Below, piece by piece: positions 1-11,900 of a stretch of 64,000 nt of DNA. Each line of letters starts with the position of its first letter. Positions within the stretch are counted from its first letter, which is position 1. A program made the position numbers and the translations under genes. Source of the stretch: Lepas anatifera (Eukaryota > Arthropoda > Thecostraca > Lepadidae); assembly GCA_034440635.1 (NCBI GenBank), contig JAOTON010000386.1:248001-312000 (forward strand), given 5' to 3'. A model generated the notes under the pieces. It had not been told where the DNA came from, searched no databases, and saw nothing but the letters and a program-made list of their open reading frames with translations.

Positions 1-564
1 AGTCCTCGCAGCAAGCCGAATCGAATGATATATAATTCGACATTGCTAGGTCAAATCAAGGATTTGACCTGACCTGAGGTCAGGTCAGGATCAAATTATA
101 TAAAATGCATATCATTAGAAACGCAAAGCCAAGGCGAGTCTAATTCAGGTAAAATAAACGCTGTATCACCATCCGTTACTGAGTCATTCAGTAAAAACAA
201 TGTTTCCCTTGTATTTCCAATGGAAAGGTCATGCCTCGTACCTGACCTTAGACCTCGATATCAAAAATACCGGAACATATTTTAGAGAACTCGGTGGTCC
301 CATTATGTGATATGAGTTTCAATCGGATAAGTTCACCCTGCTCCAACTTATGCTATCATAAACTTTTTTGAGGTCAGGTCACTTGACCTGTACTGGTGAC
401 CTGACCTGAGATGACCTAACCTTAAAGTTGTTTATAGAAGTTGTAAAAATGATGAGGGAAAATGTGTGCTAAGTACGGCAGCGCGTAGCGCCGCCGTTTT
501 TTCTGCTCTCTCCGAAAAATCCCAGGGGCGGCGGGTAACCGCCCCCCATCAATGCGCGTGTTAA
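1..564 (-). mobile_element. TH4 TTAA element, copy a (cut by window edge)
   Basis: This is the S-end half of a non-autonomous TTAA element; the other end lies outside the window. It is rich in GGTCA/TGACC half-sites (for example near 50-95 and 370-420). It carries a GC hairpin at about 477-499, then the TH4 subterminal palindrome around GGGTAACC near 532-543, and ends GCGCGTGTTAA at 564. It aligns with 23640-24203 and, reversed, with 49985-50520. No coding capacity is visible. The family assignment is solid; calling it piggyBac-type is inference from the TTAA ends. Confidence 0.75.
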
Positions 565-1018
565 AGGGAATGTGGCACCTTCACAACGTGATTTTAACTG
601 AGATAGCCAAGTTGTAAAGCAGGTCGGAAAACCCGGTACTCCATATTTCATTTGTCTCGGAACTCGATATTTTCGTAGAAAAAAGCTAAAACCTACCTGA
701 CACCAGCCCCCCTCAGCCCCCCGTCGCCGGCGGCCATTGTTGTGAGCTACTGGTGTGACGACATATGCTGACGTCACGATGAGCATCAGCCAATTGAATC
801 CCTTGAAGCGTTTCAAGTATGGTAGTGGTTGCCAGATCGTGACATCATCCACAGGCTGATATTTATTTCTTTTTCTAGAGGAGTATTTTTAAAAACCAAA
901 TATTGAGCTCATTGTACATTTTTGAGAGAAATCGTGAGTGGTTTCATTATTTTTTACTAAAAGTACGCCTAATAACACTAAGTTCCAGGATTCGACCAAG
1001 GTGCCACATTCCCTTTAA
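561..1018. mobile_element. 458-bp TTAA-flanked MITE with perfect 17-bp TIRs
   Basis: TTAA followed by AGGGAATGTGGCACCTT at 565-581 is matched exactly in inverted orientation at 998-1014, followed by TTAA at 1015-1018. It shares its left TTAA with the end of the adjacent TH4 copy, so it probably inserted into that TTAA. It has no GGTCA array and belongs to a different family from TH1-TH7. An open frame on the minus strand (469-852) crosses its boundary and is not a gene. Confidence 0.8.
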
Positions 1019-1035
1019 TAATCAATATGTAGGTG

Positions 1036-1270
1036 TTTTAACTCTCAACTTCAAACAGAACCAGTTAAGTTTAGTGTAAATATTGGGCCTGGGATAGGAA
1101 AAAATTATCTTGAGCCCACATTTTCCACCCTGTGATGTCTTTTCTCTTTTTTCCTCAAATACCAAAAATTTTACCAGCGAATCTGTAGTGCAAATTTGCA
1201 CTTCGGGACGTTTTTTTGCTTTTCAACTTTCGTTTGCCCCTCCCAAACCGACCGGCTAGATCCGCCACTG
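1036..1270 (+). mobile_element. hAT-type MITE fragment (right half)
   Basis: This stretch matches 52165-52400, the right part of the complete element at 52020-52400, and ends in the same GATCCGCCACTG terminus. The left end is missing. It is noncoding. Confidence 0.6.
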
Positions 1271-1831
1271 ATGCGACCAGTGAAATTTCAACTTAAATAG
1301 GCAAAGTGGCTCACCACAATATCATAAGGTATCTAAATAGAAGCCACTGCACTGGCGCTGCAAGGAAAGCAACACTGAAAATGTAAAAATGCCGAAAGAG
1401 GACGTTGAATGCTCTTTCCTCGGTTATTCACCGGGAAGGATGGTCAAGAGATGAAGCTCAAGTCAAGTAAACGGTTCCAAAAATAGGCGAGTAAAAATTA
1501 TTATTCAAGGCAGGTACAAAGGTTTTTTGAGCAGGGCCCACGTCGAGCATATTTTTTCCTTATTCATATCGGGCAATGAGAAGTGAGCGAATATGCAGAA
1601 ATCAGCATTACGCACATACATTCAACATTACATGTAAGCTCTCATCAAATAATAAAGCAAATTGAAAATACATAATTTATTGATAAATGGGTTTTCGGAG
1701 TGCCTCTTCACTGTTAGCGCTCTCAGCTAGTATGGTTGAGTAATTAACGGCCGAGCTAGGCCGGGTTAATTTTTCTAATAAATCGAATAAAAGCCCAGTG
1801 TATTTGGATGTGTACTATCAAGAAAGTCCTT
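1271..1831. other. No recognisable feature
   Basis: AT-rich sequence without a long ORF or clear terminal repeats. A segment starting near 1800 (TATTTGGATGTGTACTATCA) recurs with changes at 2911-2930, on the far side of the next element. Confidence 0.5.
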
Positions 1832-1839
1832 GTATTTGG
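1832..1839. repeat. hAT target-site duplication, left
   Basis: GTATTTGG directly before the element is repeated exactly at 2909-2916. The 8-bp length is the hallmark of hAT insertion. Confidence 0.8.
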
Positions 1840-2908
1840 CATGGGCGGATCCAGGATTTTCTCAAGGAGGGGGCGAATTCAATATTTGGGGGCCCGTTGT
1901 TTGAGGAGGGGCCCTGCGACCTGGGGGCCGGGAAAAACGTAAACTGTGATGGAAATCAGCGTTTAAAAAATATTGGCACCAGATTGGCTCAGGGGCACCA
2001 AACTAGCTCAGGGGACACTGGAATAAATCAGAGGGCATCAGGTGGGCTCAAGAGGCACAATGATGGCTGAGGAGGCACCAGATCGACTTAGGGACATTAG
2101 TTTAGCTCAGGGGGCAACATATCTGCTCAGGGGGCACCAGATCGATCAGCCAGCGGGCCAGATCCCCTCCTAGCCCCAAGACCCCAGCAGAACAGAGTAG
2201 GGGTCTAGATTAGCTGAAGGAACACAATATCAGCTCAGGGTTCACCAGACCAGCTCAGGGGGCACTATATCATCTAAGGAAACATCAACAACTAGCTCAG
2301 GGGGCACCTGATCAGCTTAAGAGACACCATATTGGTTCAGGGGACAGTAGATCAACTCCGGGAGGCGTGAGATCAGCTCAGGGGACCCAGATCAGCTCAA
2401 GGGGCACTAAAACAGCTAATAGAGCACCAGGCAAACTCGGAGGCATCAGACTAACTCGGAGAACATTAGATAGGTTCAAGAGGCACAATGATTTGCTCAG
2501 GGGGCATCAGATTGATTCAGGGGGCACCCGATCAGCTTAGAGGGCACGTGATCAGCTCAAGGGGCCAGAACCAGCTCAGTGGGCACTAGATGAGCTCAAG
2601 GGGCATCAAATGAGCTCTGCCCGTACGATTATTGGTAACGGTGAGGCATTAGCTGGACACGAATTACGCGCCTACACTCTTCCTGGGTGCTTGGAAAGGC
2701 AACAGAATGCCCTAGCTGACCAAACAATGTATTAAATTGTCAAAAAATAGTCTTAATCGCTAAATGCAGTCTAGTTGCATCTAGGTTCAACGCCGTATGA
2801 CACTAAATTTCGAGCGGCACAGCCCAAACGGGGTACACCGCCTAGCAGCAAAGGGCACTTCGGCACCGATGGGGGCAAGTGCCCCTTGTGCCCCTGGATC
2901 CGCCCCTG
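1840..2908. mobile_element. hAT-type MITE carrying a 20-bp minisatellite
   Basis: The termini are CATGGGCGGATCCAGG on the left and its near-perfect inverse (ending CCGCCCCTG) on the right, with exact 8-bp duplications outside. Positions 1930-2617 are a degenerate tandem array of a 20-bp unit. The stretch 2617-2890 is homologous to 17452-17736 of the larger element at 15277-17753. No transposase frame is present, so it depends on a transposase elsewhere. Confidence 0.8.
1930..2617 (+). repeat. 20-bp minisatellite (AGCTCAGGGGGCACCAGATC)
   Basis: About 35 degenerate units in tandem; the register is clearest at 2545-2617, where successive AGCTC starts are 20 bp apart. The same unit forms the array at about 16125-17455, and degenerate reversed copies lie at 23258-23374 and 24204-24365. 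Confidence 0.8.
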
Positions 2909-2916
2909 GTATTTGG
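2909..2916. repeat. hAT target-site duplication, right
   Basis: Exact repeat of GTATTTGG at 1832-1839. Confidence 0.8.
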
Positions 2917-4050
2917 ATGTTTACTATCAGGATTTATGCTATATGAATAAAGATGAGCGGTAACATTAAAAAATGAGAATTTTTCTCTACACAATAACAA
3001 CGAGTAAGGCAATACCAGAGGAACTATTTCCTATTAAATCACTGGACAAATCGCCTCCGTAGATTACGTCTTGTATAATTTATATGATAGAATTCAATAT
3101 AAAAATGCAAATAACACGTGCACGTATGTCAAAAATGAAATGACCTGGTAGAAATGGTAATACGGGGAGGTTGCGATATCCCGCACACATCATTTGGTCC
3201 CTCCCAAAACTGTCGGCAGGGTACGCAAGAAGCTGAATGTGTCCATACAAGTTTAGAGATCTTGTCGATAGGTACAACATACCAATTTAGCGTGAAAAAT
3301 AGAATATTAGAGACGGTTGACTAGCCTAGACAGCTAAAGGCGGTGGAACTGGGGGGGGTTGCACCGGGCACGGTGCCCCCTCCTTCACTTAATCAGAAAT
3401 TTTAACACTAACCCCATGGCGTTGACTGGAAAAAATGGGTTGAAAAGTCCGTGGTGCCCCTTCCCCCTTAAATTCGGACGTTCCGCCGTCACTGAGCTAA
3501 GTGCCGTCTTTAAATACAAAAAACAAGCAGGTACTCTAACGACTTAAACATGAAAAATCCAATTTTTGCAAATACAACGCTGTATTGTTCTCTTCACCAG
3601 TGCCATCATGCTGCCGCATATACAGAGTGCTGCTGACACAAATTAGTTGTAGATTGCCGAGTCCTGCGTAACGAGAGACGTTTTTGAGAAAAATAAGAAT
3701 AAAAATTCAGTTAAGACTGCTTCTTCTGCTGTGTTTGTTCTGCAGCCACAACATAAGAGTGCAAAAGGTCTGTATGGAATAAATGCAAGAAGTTTGGAGT
3801 GGATCCAGACAGACTGGTCGAGAAGGGCATCAGCGTCATAAGCTTCAGAAATCAAGATTTTATCACCGCAGTAGTGAAATAATCATTCCTACTACTCCCG
3901 TACCTTCCCACATAACACCAGCCGAAGTCAGACAAGGCAGACCTTCCCGTCCCCTCACTTGCCCTCGGCATATTCAGGACAATAGCGTACGGTCTCCCTC
4001 GCTACCGTCGCGGGGAGGGGAGACATTCCATCGGGTGCGGCGGCGAGAGG
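2917..4050. other. No recognisable gene
   Basis: Mixed-composition DNA with only short chance frames. A small GC-rich block near 3350-3390 resembles the ends of other repeats here but has no partner I can find. Confidence 0.45.
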
Positions 4051-4200
4051 CAGTGGCATAGCCAGACATTTTGTAACGAGCTAAAACACATAATTTTTTC
4101 GACTGAGGGGGATCCGTAAGTCTAACTTTACATGGGAAATATCGACCAAAAATGGGGAAATAACAATATGCCATGACAATAGTTGCTGACTGCGCTACTG
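4051..4200. mobile_element. Possible small hAT-like MITE
   Basis: CAGTGGCATAGCCAG on the left is roughly mirrored by CTGACTGCGCTACTG on the right, a 150-bp unit. No convincing 8-bp duplication flanks it, so this is tentative. Confidence 0.35.
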
Positions 4201-5480
4201 CATGGATGAGAGAGATGGCACTGATACTTTTACAAAGAGCGACGCATAGTAAAGGGGTACTGTGCGCTAAGCAGGTCCGATGAATGACTCATTGGTATTA
4301 CATCGGGCCCTATAAAAATCGGGCTGCAAGATACATCCATCAGCCACCGATCTGTGTTCAAGTCTTATACCGATGAGCCATTTTTAGAAAATACATGGGA
4401 CAATGTCGGACCCAAGCCTTAATTCCGAGATTGCTTCATGTATTTTCTAGAACGGGGTTTGAAATATAAAGTTATTAAAACCAAAAGGGAGCATCTAACC
4501 AATGGGAAATTCCTCCTCTAGCCGACATTTCCTTTCCTTCGCTAACAGTTTTACTCTGACGTGGCAAGCTTTTGTTGCGGGAACGGCCTCTTATGACGGC
4601 ATTAAAAAAGGCGGTAAATGTTTCTGAAGCCTCAAAAAAGAGTTCTAGACTTCTTGGTGAGCAACATGACCATGTGCGGTGGAAGATGCAAGGTGTAAGG
4701 GAGAGGGGGCTCAAGCCCCCTGTCCCCGAAATGTTTGAGAGCCTATAGTAAATGCATAGCCGGAGACTGTTCCGAGGCAAAGGCGGGAGAGATTTAAGCC
4801 CTGCAGCCTTCCCCTTTCCCGAAATTAAGTCCTGGATCCGCCACTGACCATGCGCCTGTATGTGTCACGCCAATTTCCTTGATGAGTGGTAGAATTAATC
4901 AACCTAAATTACAAACAAACTTCCGTTTGCATTTTTCGATCTGCTTCAGGCAACAAATTGCATTGAGCCAACTCTCATTTCAAAATACAGAGTTTTACCT
5001 CGTGCTAGCGTTGAAATTTATCATTTAAGAAGGCAACGTATCCCAGCGTTCATATATTATGCACCCATATTTAGCACCTTTGACCGTGCTATATGGCGTT
5101 AAGCAAAACGCCATGTTGCCTCTTCCCTCTTTCAAACTGTTTTCAAGTGTAATGTTTTTTCTGCTTTCAAATTATTCTGGCCGTTCGCCGGAACTGCTTT
5201 CGATGGGCCTTGTGCAATGATAAACCGAATTCGGGCCCATACAAGAAACAGAAACCAAACAAATATCAACGTTCGATCGCCCTTTATTTGGGGGTTTCAG
5301 ATGAGACCACTAACGGGTTTTAGGGCAATGATGGAGGGGGGCGTAATTAACAAAGCCAAAAATCCTGAAAATTATGATATTATCTTAAAAAATAGGGCGA
5401 AGTCGAGGGGTTTCAGGGGAGATGGCTTTCCCCCTGGATCCGTTACCGCGTGGCACCACCAAATATATATTAATTCACTA
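4201..5480. other. Degenerate repeat debris
   Basis: Contains two isolated hAT-like right ends: CCTGGATCCGCCACTG at about 4833-4848 and CCTGGATCCG near 5432-5441. Their left ends are not identifiable. No coding region is supported. Confidence 0.45.
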
Positions 5481-5883
5481 TAGACGGCTCCAGGGAGGCA
5501 AATGAGAACACTTCCCTCCCCATCGATTCTCAGTACCTCCTGAAATAGTCAGGCATCCCACTGAAAGGTAGATGGCTACCCCCTGAAGGATCCCTTCCCC
5601 CAAGATACGAGTATGGGCGCCCCCATGAAGGATTTGGCGCCCACCCGAAAATTTGTGCCGTCCAAAAGTGACGCATCCCTGGCCCAGATGGCACATCCAC
5701 CCCTGAAAAAGTCGATGACCCCACCCTGAAACGTTTCTTTCCACTCCCCGCAGGATGCATATATCGGCACCTCCACGGTAGGGTTTGGCGCCTACTCAAT
5801 AGGTTTTGACGTCCAAAAAGTGCGCCGACCGCATGGCCTGGATGCCGCAACCTTCCTTTCCCATTAAGAAATCCTGGATCCGA
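5481..5883 (-). repeat. Degenerate GGATCC-type repeat, same group as 41062-41302
   Basis: GACGGCTCCAGGGAGG on the left and CCTGGATCCG on the right are decayed inverted termini. The interior has imperfect short repeats containing GGCGCC, matching in style 41062-41302 and 26945-27150. The three overlapping minus-strand open frames reflect its composition, not a protein. Confidence 0.5.
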
Positions 5884-6164
5884 AGCTTGAATTGTAATAT
5901 TGATAATTAGTGTAAATTAGTTCATTTTTCGATATCATCATCTAACATTGATACAATGCTAACACAATATTGAGCTGCAATATTACTTTTCAACATAAAT
6001 TCAACATTGAAACAAAAGCGAGAAAATATTGGTCTAGAATATTTTGTTTCAACATTCAAAAACTATTTTTTCAATATCCAAGTATGGATGAAAAAGCTTG
6101 GATTGTAACATTGATAACCAATGTAAATTAGTTCATTTTTTGACATCACCCAGCATTGATATAA
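5884..6164 (+). repeat. AATATT-rich satellite, period about 208 bp (left block)
   Basis: Two successive monomers are recognised by AAGCTTGNATTGTAA (5884, 6094) and ATTAGTTCAT (5916, 6127). The array resumes at 13027 after the I-element insertion; subtracting that insertion gives the same spacing (208 bp). Confidence 0.75.
6153..6164. repeat. Target-site duplication of I element A, left
   Basis: GCATTGATATAA immediately precedes the element and is repeated exactly at 13027-13038. It lies in satellite sequence. Confidence 0.85.
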
Positions 6165-7294
6165 CCCCGCAGGGGCCCAATTTTCATCTGCCCGACTTGT
6201 TGGCACCTGCTGACTGGTCCGGCACATGGATAATTGGGTACGGGATGTGACGACACCCGCGACCCCAGTTGGCAGGATGGGTTTCGCCCCCCGCCTTCGG
6301 GCGAGAGGCCAAATCGAAACTGCCATCCTCATCCTTTCCTGGCCTTCCTAAATTCAAATCCCACCAACTCCTTGTTCCTTTTCCTCTTCTTTCCTTATTT
6401 CCTTGTGTATCCATGCCTTTCCACCCGTATCCTTTCTGTCCACTCCTAAATACCCCTCCTATCCACTGTCTGCGATGTCTGGCCCGGCGTGTCTCCGTGG
6501 GTGGCGGGGATGTGTGCACTCTTGCTCGTCTTTAGTGTGGACACCTCGGTCGCGTGCGGTGCGCGGCTGGGCTGGGCAGCGCAGACCGACCCTCTTCCTT
6601 TTCCAACCCATAACTTCCCAGTTACCCACTTTTTCCCAGTGTCATGGGCGTCCCCGCACGTGCCTATGATTCCTGGATGGTCTGGGTGTATGTGGGCCTC
6701 CGGCTCGTGTGGCTGACGATTGGATCCCTCTAATCGCCGGCCCTGCAAGCCGGGGGCTCGCTTCTCTCGGACCAGCCGGGAATCAGTTGTGACCAGCAGG
6801 TGGTAGTCGCCTGCTCCGATGAGGCCGTGTGGGGGCGCCTGTCTTTTTAAGGTGAGCTGCGCACCGACCCGTACCCCGGGATGAAGGAGTCCTGGTAGCT
6901 GAGCTGAGGTAGGCGCTGTGTTCGTTCGTGTGCCTCTAGCAACACTCTACTTTGGTCTGGATTTCCGCAAGGGCGGGGAACTCTTGAAGGCATCGACAAG
7001 AGTAGCAGCATTGTAAAAGTCTGCCGGCTTTTGGTGGGGCTCGGCTGTCCCTCCCTCCTTTGGTGAGGTCCCGACTTCACTCGGGGAGGGAGGGGGTGTC
7101 CGCGCCCCGCCCGGGGTCGTCCAGGCTAGGTGCAAGGGGGGACCGTCGTCGGGGCAGTGGGGGTTTGGTGAGCCTCTCTCCCCCTCTGTAACGGCGACGT
7201 CTCCCCCGTATAGCCAGCCCGTGGGTCGTCTCGCCTAGTAGCACCCTCGTTGGAAGGGGGGCGCACGTTGCTGGTCGAAACCAATTACCTTCTC
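6165..7294 (+). promoter_or_regulatory. 5' UTR (internal promoter region) of I element A
   Basis: GC-rich leader of 1.13 kb that starts exactly where homology to copy B starts. It is about 95% alike to 41739-42853 by eye, and the match breaks down at the ORF1 start codon. Non-LTR elements of this group carry their promoter inside the 5' UTR; that role is inferred. A minus-strand open frame (6184-6519) is shared in part with copy B. Confidence 0.65.
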
Positions 7295-8967
7295 ATGGAT
7301 ACCTCAAACCCCTCCGAATCAAACAACCCCACTCCTAGTGCCAACCAACCCATCGCTGGCCACTCTCATCCCCCACCTGGAGACGGTTTTCAACATATGC
7401 CGACGCCTGAAACTCGCAACGACCTTACCAAGCCATCTAACCCACGGGTGCTGATAGTGCGAGATGTTGACGGTTCCCTGTCGAACCTCTCTCCTTTTCA
7501 GCGAAAAGAAGCATGCGATCGCCTAGGGAAAATCGTGAGATGCGATTCCCTGAAAGACGGGAGCTGGCAGCTAGAGTTCGCGGAGAGTAAAGAGGCAGGA
7601 AGGGCGCTCAAAGTCAACGAACTTAGCTACACACGAAGGCAAAACGGTGCTCGAAGACTAACAAAGGTAAAGGTAATGGTCGAGACGCACAAATCCAAAA
7701 ACTTTTGCAAGGGAGTGATCAGATGCTTCGAACTCCGAGGTGTTAGTGACGAGGAAATAGTAGACGGTTTGGAAGAGTTTGGTGTGGTGGGAGCAAGGAG
7801 AGTGAGGACAAAACGTGGTGGAGAGGAGAAGGAAACAGACACTGTTATTCTGACCTTTGATGGACTAGATCTTCCCGAGAAAGTTTATATAGGATATATG
7901 AAGGTGAACGTAAGAGCGTACGTACCTAACCCAATGCGTTGTTTCACGTGCCATCGTTATGGACATACCACCACATCATGTAGAGGAAGACGTACCTGTG
8001 GCCAGTGTGGAGCCCTGGATCACGCGGCAGCAGATTGTGTATCGCCTACCTATTTCTGTGTAAACTGTGGAGAGGGTCAGTCCCCCCACACAGTGTTTGA
8101 CCGTAAATGCCCGACACTCATGAAAGAACGCGAAATTATGAGCCTCAAAGTAAAGAACAGGCTAAGCTTTCGTGAGGCTCGTGACACATACGAGGCCACG
8201 CACCCCCGGAGGTCATACGCGCAGACAGCCGGCGCCGGGGCGCCTACCTCTCGCAGGGCGAACCCCGAAGAGTTCCTTCGCTCCCTGACTGTGGCGGATT
8301 TCATCCGTCTGGCAGGGAGCATGGGCCTGGTGCTGTCGCACCGGCCCACTGCCCCGGTACATGCACCGTCGGCGGAACCATCCTCCCCCCACCCCCACCC
8401 CCACCCCCACCTCCAGCGCCCCTGCAGGGACCTGGTGGGAGTACGCCCTTAGACGGCCCTCGCCCCACCCCTGAGCCCCGGACCCCTGAGCCTACTGAGG
8501 ATGCAGGAGGTGAGGGATCTGTTCCTCCTCCCCCAGATCCTGAGCGATCGGACGGTTGGACTGTTGCAGGCCCCAAGGGCAAGCACGCCCCAGCCCAGAG
8601 ACGACGTCAGCGGTCACCTGTCGTGGCTCCCGACAAACCTGCCTCTCAGCTCAAGCAATCGCTGCAACACTCACAGCCAATCCCTGTTTCATCCTCAACA
8701 AACACAGAGACTGACACAAACACATCTGTCCCACCACCCTCTGTAGCGACAGTTCGAAAGAACTTTGAGGCTGCGCCGCGAGGTAGGTCACCAGTGAAGC
8801 GTCCGGCTGGTAGCCCCCCGGACCTGCCCCAGCAGGCCACGCGGGCTCGTGGGAACTCTGCTGAGGGCAGCAGAGGCCGTGGTCCGGTCCGTAACCGACT
8901 TGGCGGCCCCTCCCCGGCACCAGTTAGGGGCTCATACGGAGGCTGTGGTCCCCCTTGGAAGGGCTAG
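7295..8967 (+). pseudogene. I element A ORF1 (nucleic-acid-binding protein), one frameshift
   Basis: The product would be the RNA-binding ORF1 protein that coats element RNA. The start at 7295 (MDTS) is chosen because copy B starts the same way at 42854; an in-frame ATG at 7250 lies in the conserved leader. Residues about 55-120 look like the RRM-like part of such proteins. Three zinc knuckles follow at about 216-275, beginning CFTCHRYGHTTTSC, CGQCGALDHAAADC and CVNCGEGQSPH. Then come the EREIM and SFREAR motifs usual in this family. The frame ends at 8452, but coding sense resumes in another frame (for example GWTVAGPKGK) to a stop at 8965-8967. The break lies in the C-rich run near 8385-8412. 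Confidence 0.85.
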
Positions 8968-8975
8968 GCCGACTC

Positions 8976-11900
8976 ATGCACCTTTTAACAAGTCCGTTTC
9001 TTTTAATATTTATGACATCAATCTTACAATGGAACTGCCGAGGTCTACGCGCTAACCTCTCTGACCTGCAGAGCGTTTTATTTGACCATGGTCCAAGGGT
9101 TCTCTGTCTGCAGGAGACCAAACTGTCCCCTGGAACTAGCCTTAAATTGCGCCACTTTCAGACTTTTTAGGAAAGATGTTTTCAGTTCCACCATTGCGTA
9201 CGGAGGCGTAATGGTGGCAGTCCACCACTCCATTCCATGCTTCCCTGTTCGCTTGAACACGGTCCTGCAAGCAGTAGCCGTCCAAGTGGACCTGAGCTTT
9301 ATCAAAATTACCGTATGCTCTATATATCTCCCTCCTGGCGGAAGCATTGATTTGCTTGGCCTCAATAATCTCACAGACCAACTCCCAACCCCTTTCGTCC
9401 TACTAGGCGATTTTAATGCTCACAACCCAGCGTGGGGAGCGACGTCAGGCCGTGCCGACCCCCGTGGCCGAACGGTGGAACGCTTCCTCCACCAGAACTC
9501 CCTCTGCCTTCTAAACACTGGCCGTCCTACTCACTTTGCCATGCCCTCTGGCTCGCTCTCCGCTATAGACCTCTCTGTCTGCTCTCCGTCCCTCTTAGCC
9601 CAGCTCAGCTGGCGCACTCTTGATGACCTCCATGGCAGCGACCATTTTCCCTATTGTTATCGGCTCCAACCCGGTCGGCGGCGCCGCTGATCCTGCCAGC
9701 CCGGTGGAACCTCTGGAGGGCCGACTGGGAGGGTTTCCGGGGCTCATGTGGCCCCTTAGACGTTCCTGCGGAGACTTCGGCAACCGAAGCTGTGAAACGT
9801 TTTAATGACATGATTATTTTAGCAGCGAACCAATTCATCCCGATGACCTCCGGTAAACCTAAACGGACTCCTGTTCCTTGGTGGAATCGTGAGTGTCGAA
9901 AAGCGATCTTAGATAAGAAACGGGCTTTTAGAGTCCTCAAAAACACACAACAACGCACAACATAATAGCATTTAGGCGTGCGAGAGCACTGGCTCGTCGC
10001 ACAGTTCTTAATTCCAAAAAGAGGTGGTGGGTAGCGTACGTTAATACTGTAAACCGTTTCACACCATCTACACGTGTGTGGAATCGCGTCCAGTGCATAC
10101 AGGGCAAACGGCGATCTGCTCCTACACCAGTCCTCACCTCGAACGGAGAGAAAATCACCAACCCGCAGGATGTAGCTAACCTCATGGCAGGGGCATTTAA
10201 AGACCGGTGCAGTAACGCTGCACAAAGCCTAAACTTCTTACGGCACCGATATATCGAGGAGCGCAGGCCGATCAACTTTGGTAATGACAACTCGGCCTCG
10301 TACAACTCTCCCTTCTCCATGGAAGAGATGGAAGCAGCCTTAAAGGTACTCAAAGGAGTGTCGCCTGGTAGTGACCAAATTACAAATGAAATGATCTTAC
10401 ATCTTCCCGAGCAATCTCTTTCTTCCCTGCTTGATATTTTCAATAGTATCTGGAATAGCAATGATTTCCCGGATCAGTGGCGGGAATCGATCATCATACC
10501 TATCCAGAAGCCTGGGAAACCGGGAGACTCGCCTGAGCATTTTCGTCCCATTTCGCTAACATCAAGTATTTGCAAGCTATTTGAGAGAATGATTGGCGCA
10601 CGCCTCATGTGGTTTCTCGAAAGCAATGACCTGCTATCTAACGCACAATGTGGTTTCCGTCGAGGCAGGAGTCCACTTGACCACCTCATCAGACTCGACG
10701 CAGCTGTTAGGGAAGGCTTTATAAACAAACAACACACAATTGCACTATTCTTTGACGTGGAGCGCGCGTATGATTTAACCTGGAGATATGGAATCCTTAA
10801 AAAGGTTTATGACATGGGAGTGCGAGGTCATCTGGGCTGGTTCCTACTCAACTTTCTTAGGGACAGGCGGTTCAGATTCCGAGTCAGGAACTGTCTGTCC
10901 GAACAGCACACGCAAGAGAATGGCACGCCACAGGGCAGCGTTTTGTCTGTGGCCCTCTTCGCTGTGATGATAAATGACATAGGTGACACCCTGCCGCCCA
11001 ATGTCTCTCGCGCCTTATTCGTGGACGACTTCGCCATATGGGTGACTACATCCTCCACCTCCACAGCACAAAGGCAGCTGCAGCTCTGCCTTGACAGACT
11101 GCAGCATTGGAGTGAAGGAAACGGTCTCCGCTTCTCAATAGCCAAAACTAAATGGATGCACTTCTGCAACCGAAGGAGAGTTTGCGAACATCCTATTCTG
11201 AAACTCGGAGGCCATGAGATAGGAGTTGTGGACCAAACACGCTTCCTCGGATTAATACTTGACCGGAGATTGACGTACGCCGCGCACTTCAGGGAGTTAA
11301 GACAAAGATGTTTTAGCTGCCTTGATATTCTTAAGGTTCTTACTCGCATGACATACGGCTCCGACAGGAAGACACTCTTAACTCTGTATAGATGCCTAAT
11401 CAGATCAAAACTTGAATACGGAAGTATAGTTTATGATGCCGCCACAGATACATCGAAACGTATGCTAAACACTATCCAAAACCAGGCCCTTCGAATCATA
11501 AGCGGTGCTTTCCGTACCTCGCCTGTTTCTAGCCTGCACACGGATTTGCATGTAATGCCACTGGATCTGCGCCGCAGATATGTTGCCATGCGATATGCGT
11601 TAAAACTTAAACAGGACACTGAACACCCTGCGTACAACATTTTCTTTGACAATAGTAGCTTAAGGCGCATCGAGAATGCCTCCCGCTTATCTGTTCGACA
11701 CCCCGGGTTTAGAGTACGCGCATGGTTGAGCGAGGCAGGCATAAACCCTGGTAATGTGGAAACCGCACAGCTGCCAGCCCTTGAACCGTGGCGTACTTCC
11801 AAGTTTATAATAGATACAGGACTGCTAGAGCTGACCAAAGACTTGACGCCGGAAGCCGTGCGCCAAACCTTTTTGGAATACCGCTCTGCCAAGTATCCAA

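Noticed and set aside
469..852. 127-residue open frame on the minus strand
   Set aside because: It spans the end of TH4 and the inside of the 458-bp MITE, has no motif, and length alone is not convincing in 64 kb.
5478..5850. Three overlapping minus-strand frames rich in Gly and Trp
   Set aside because: They arise from degenerate short GC-rich repeats, as in 41026-41341.
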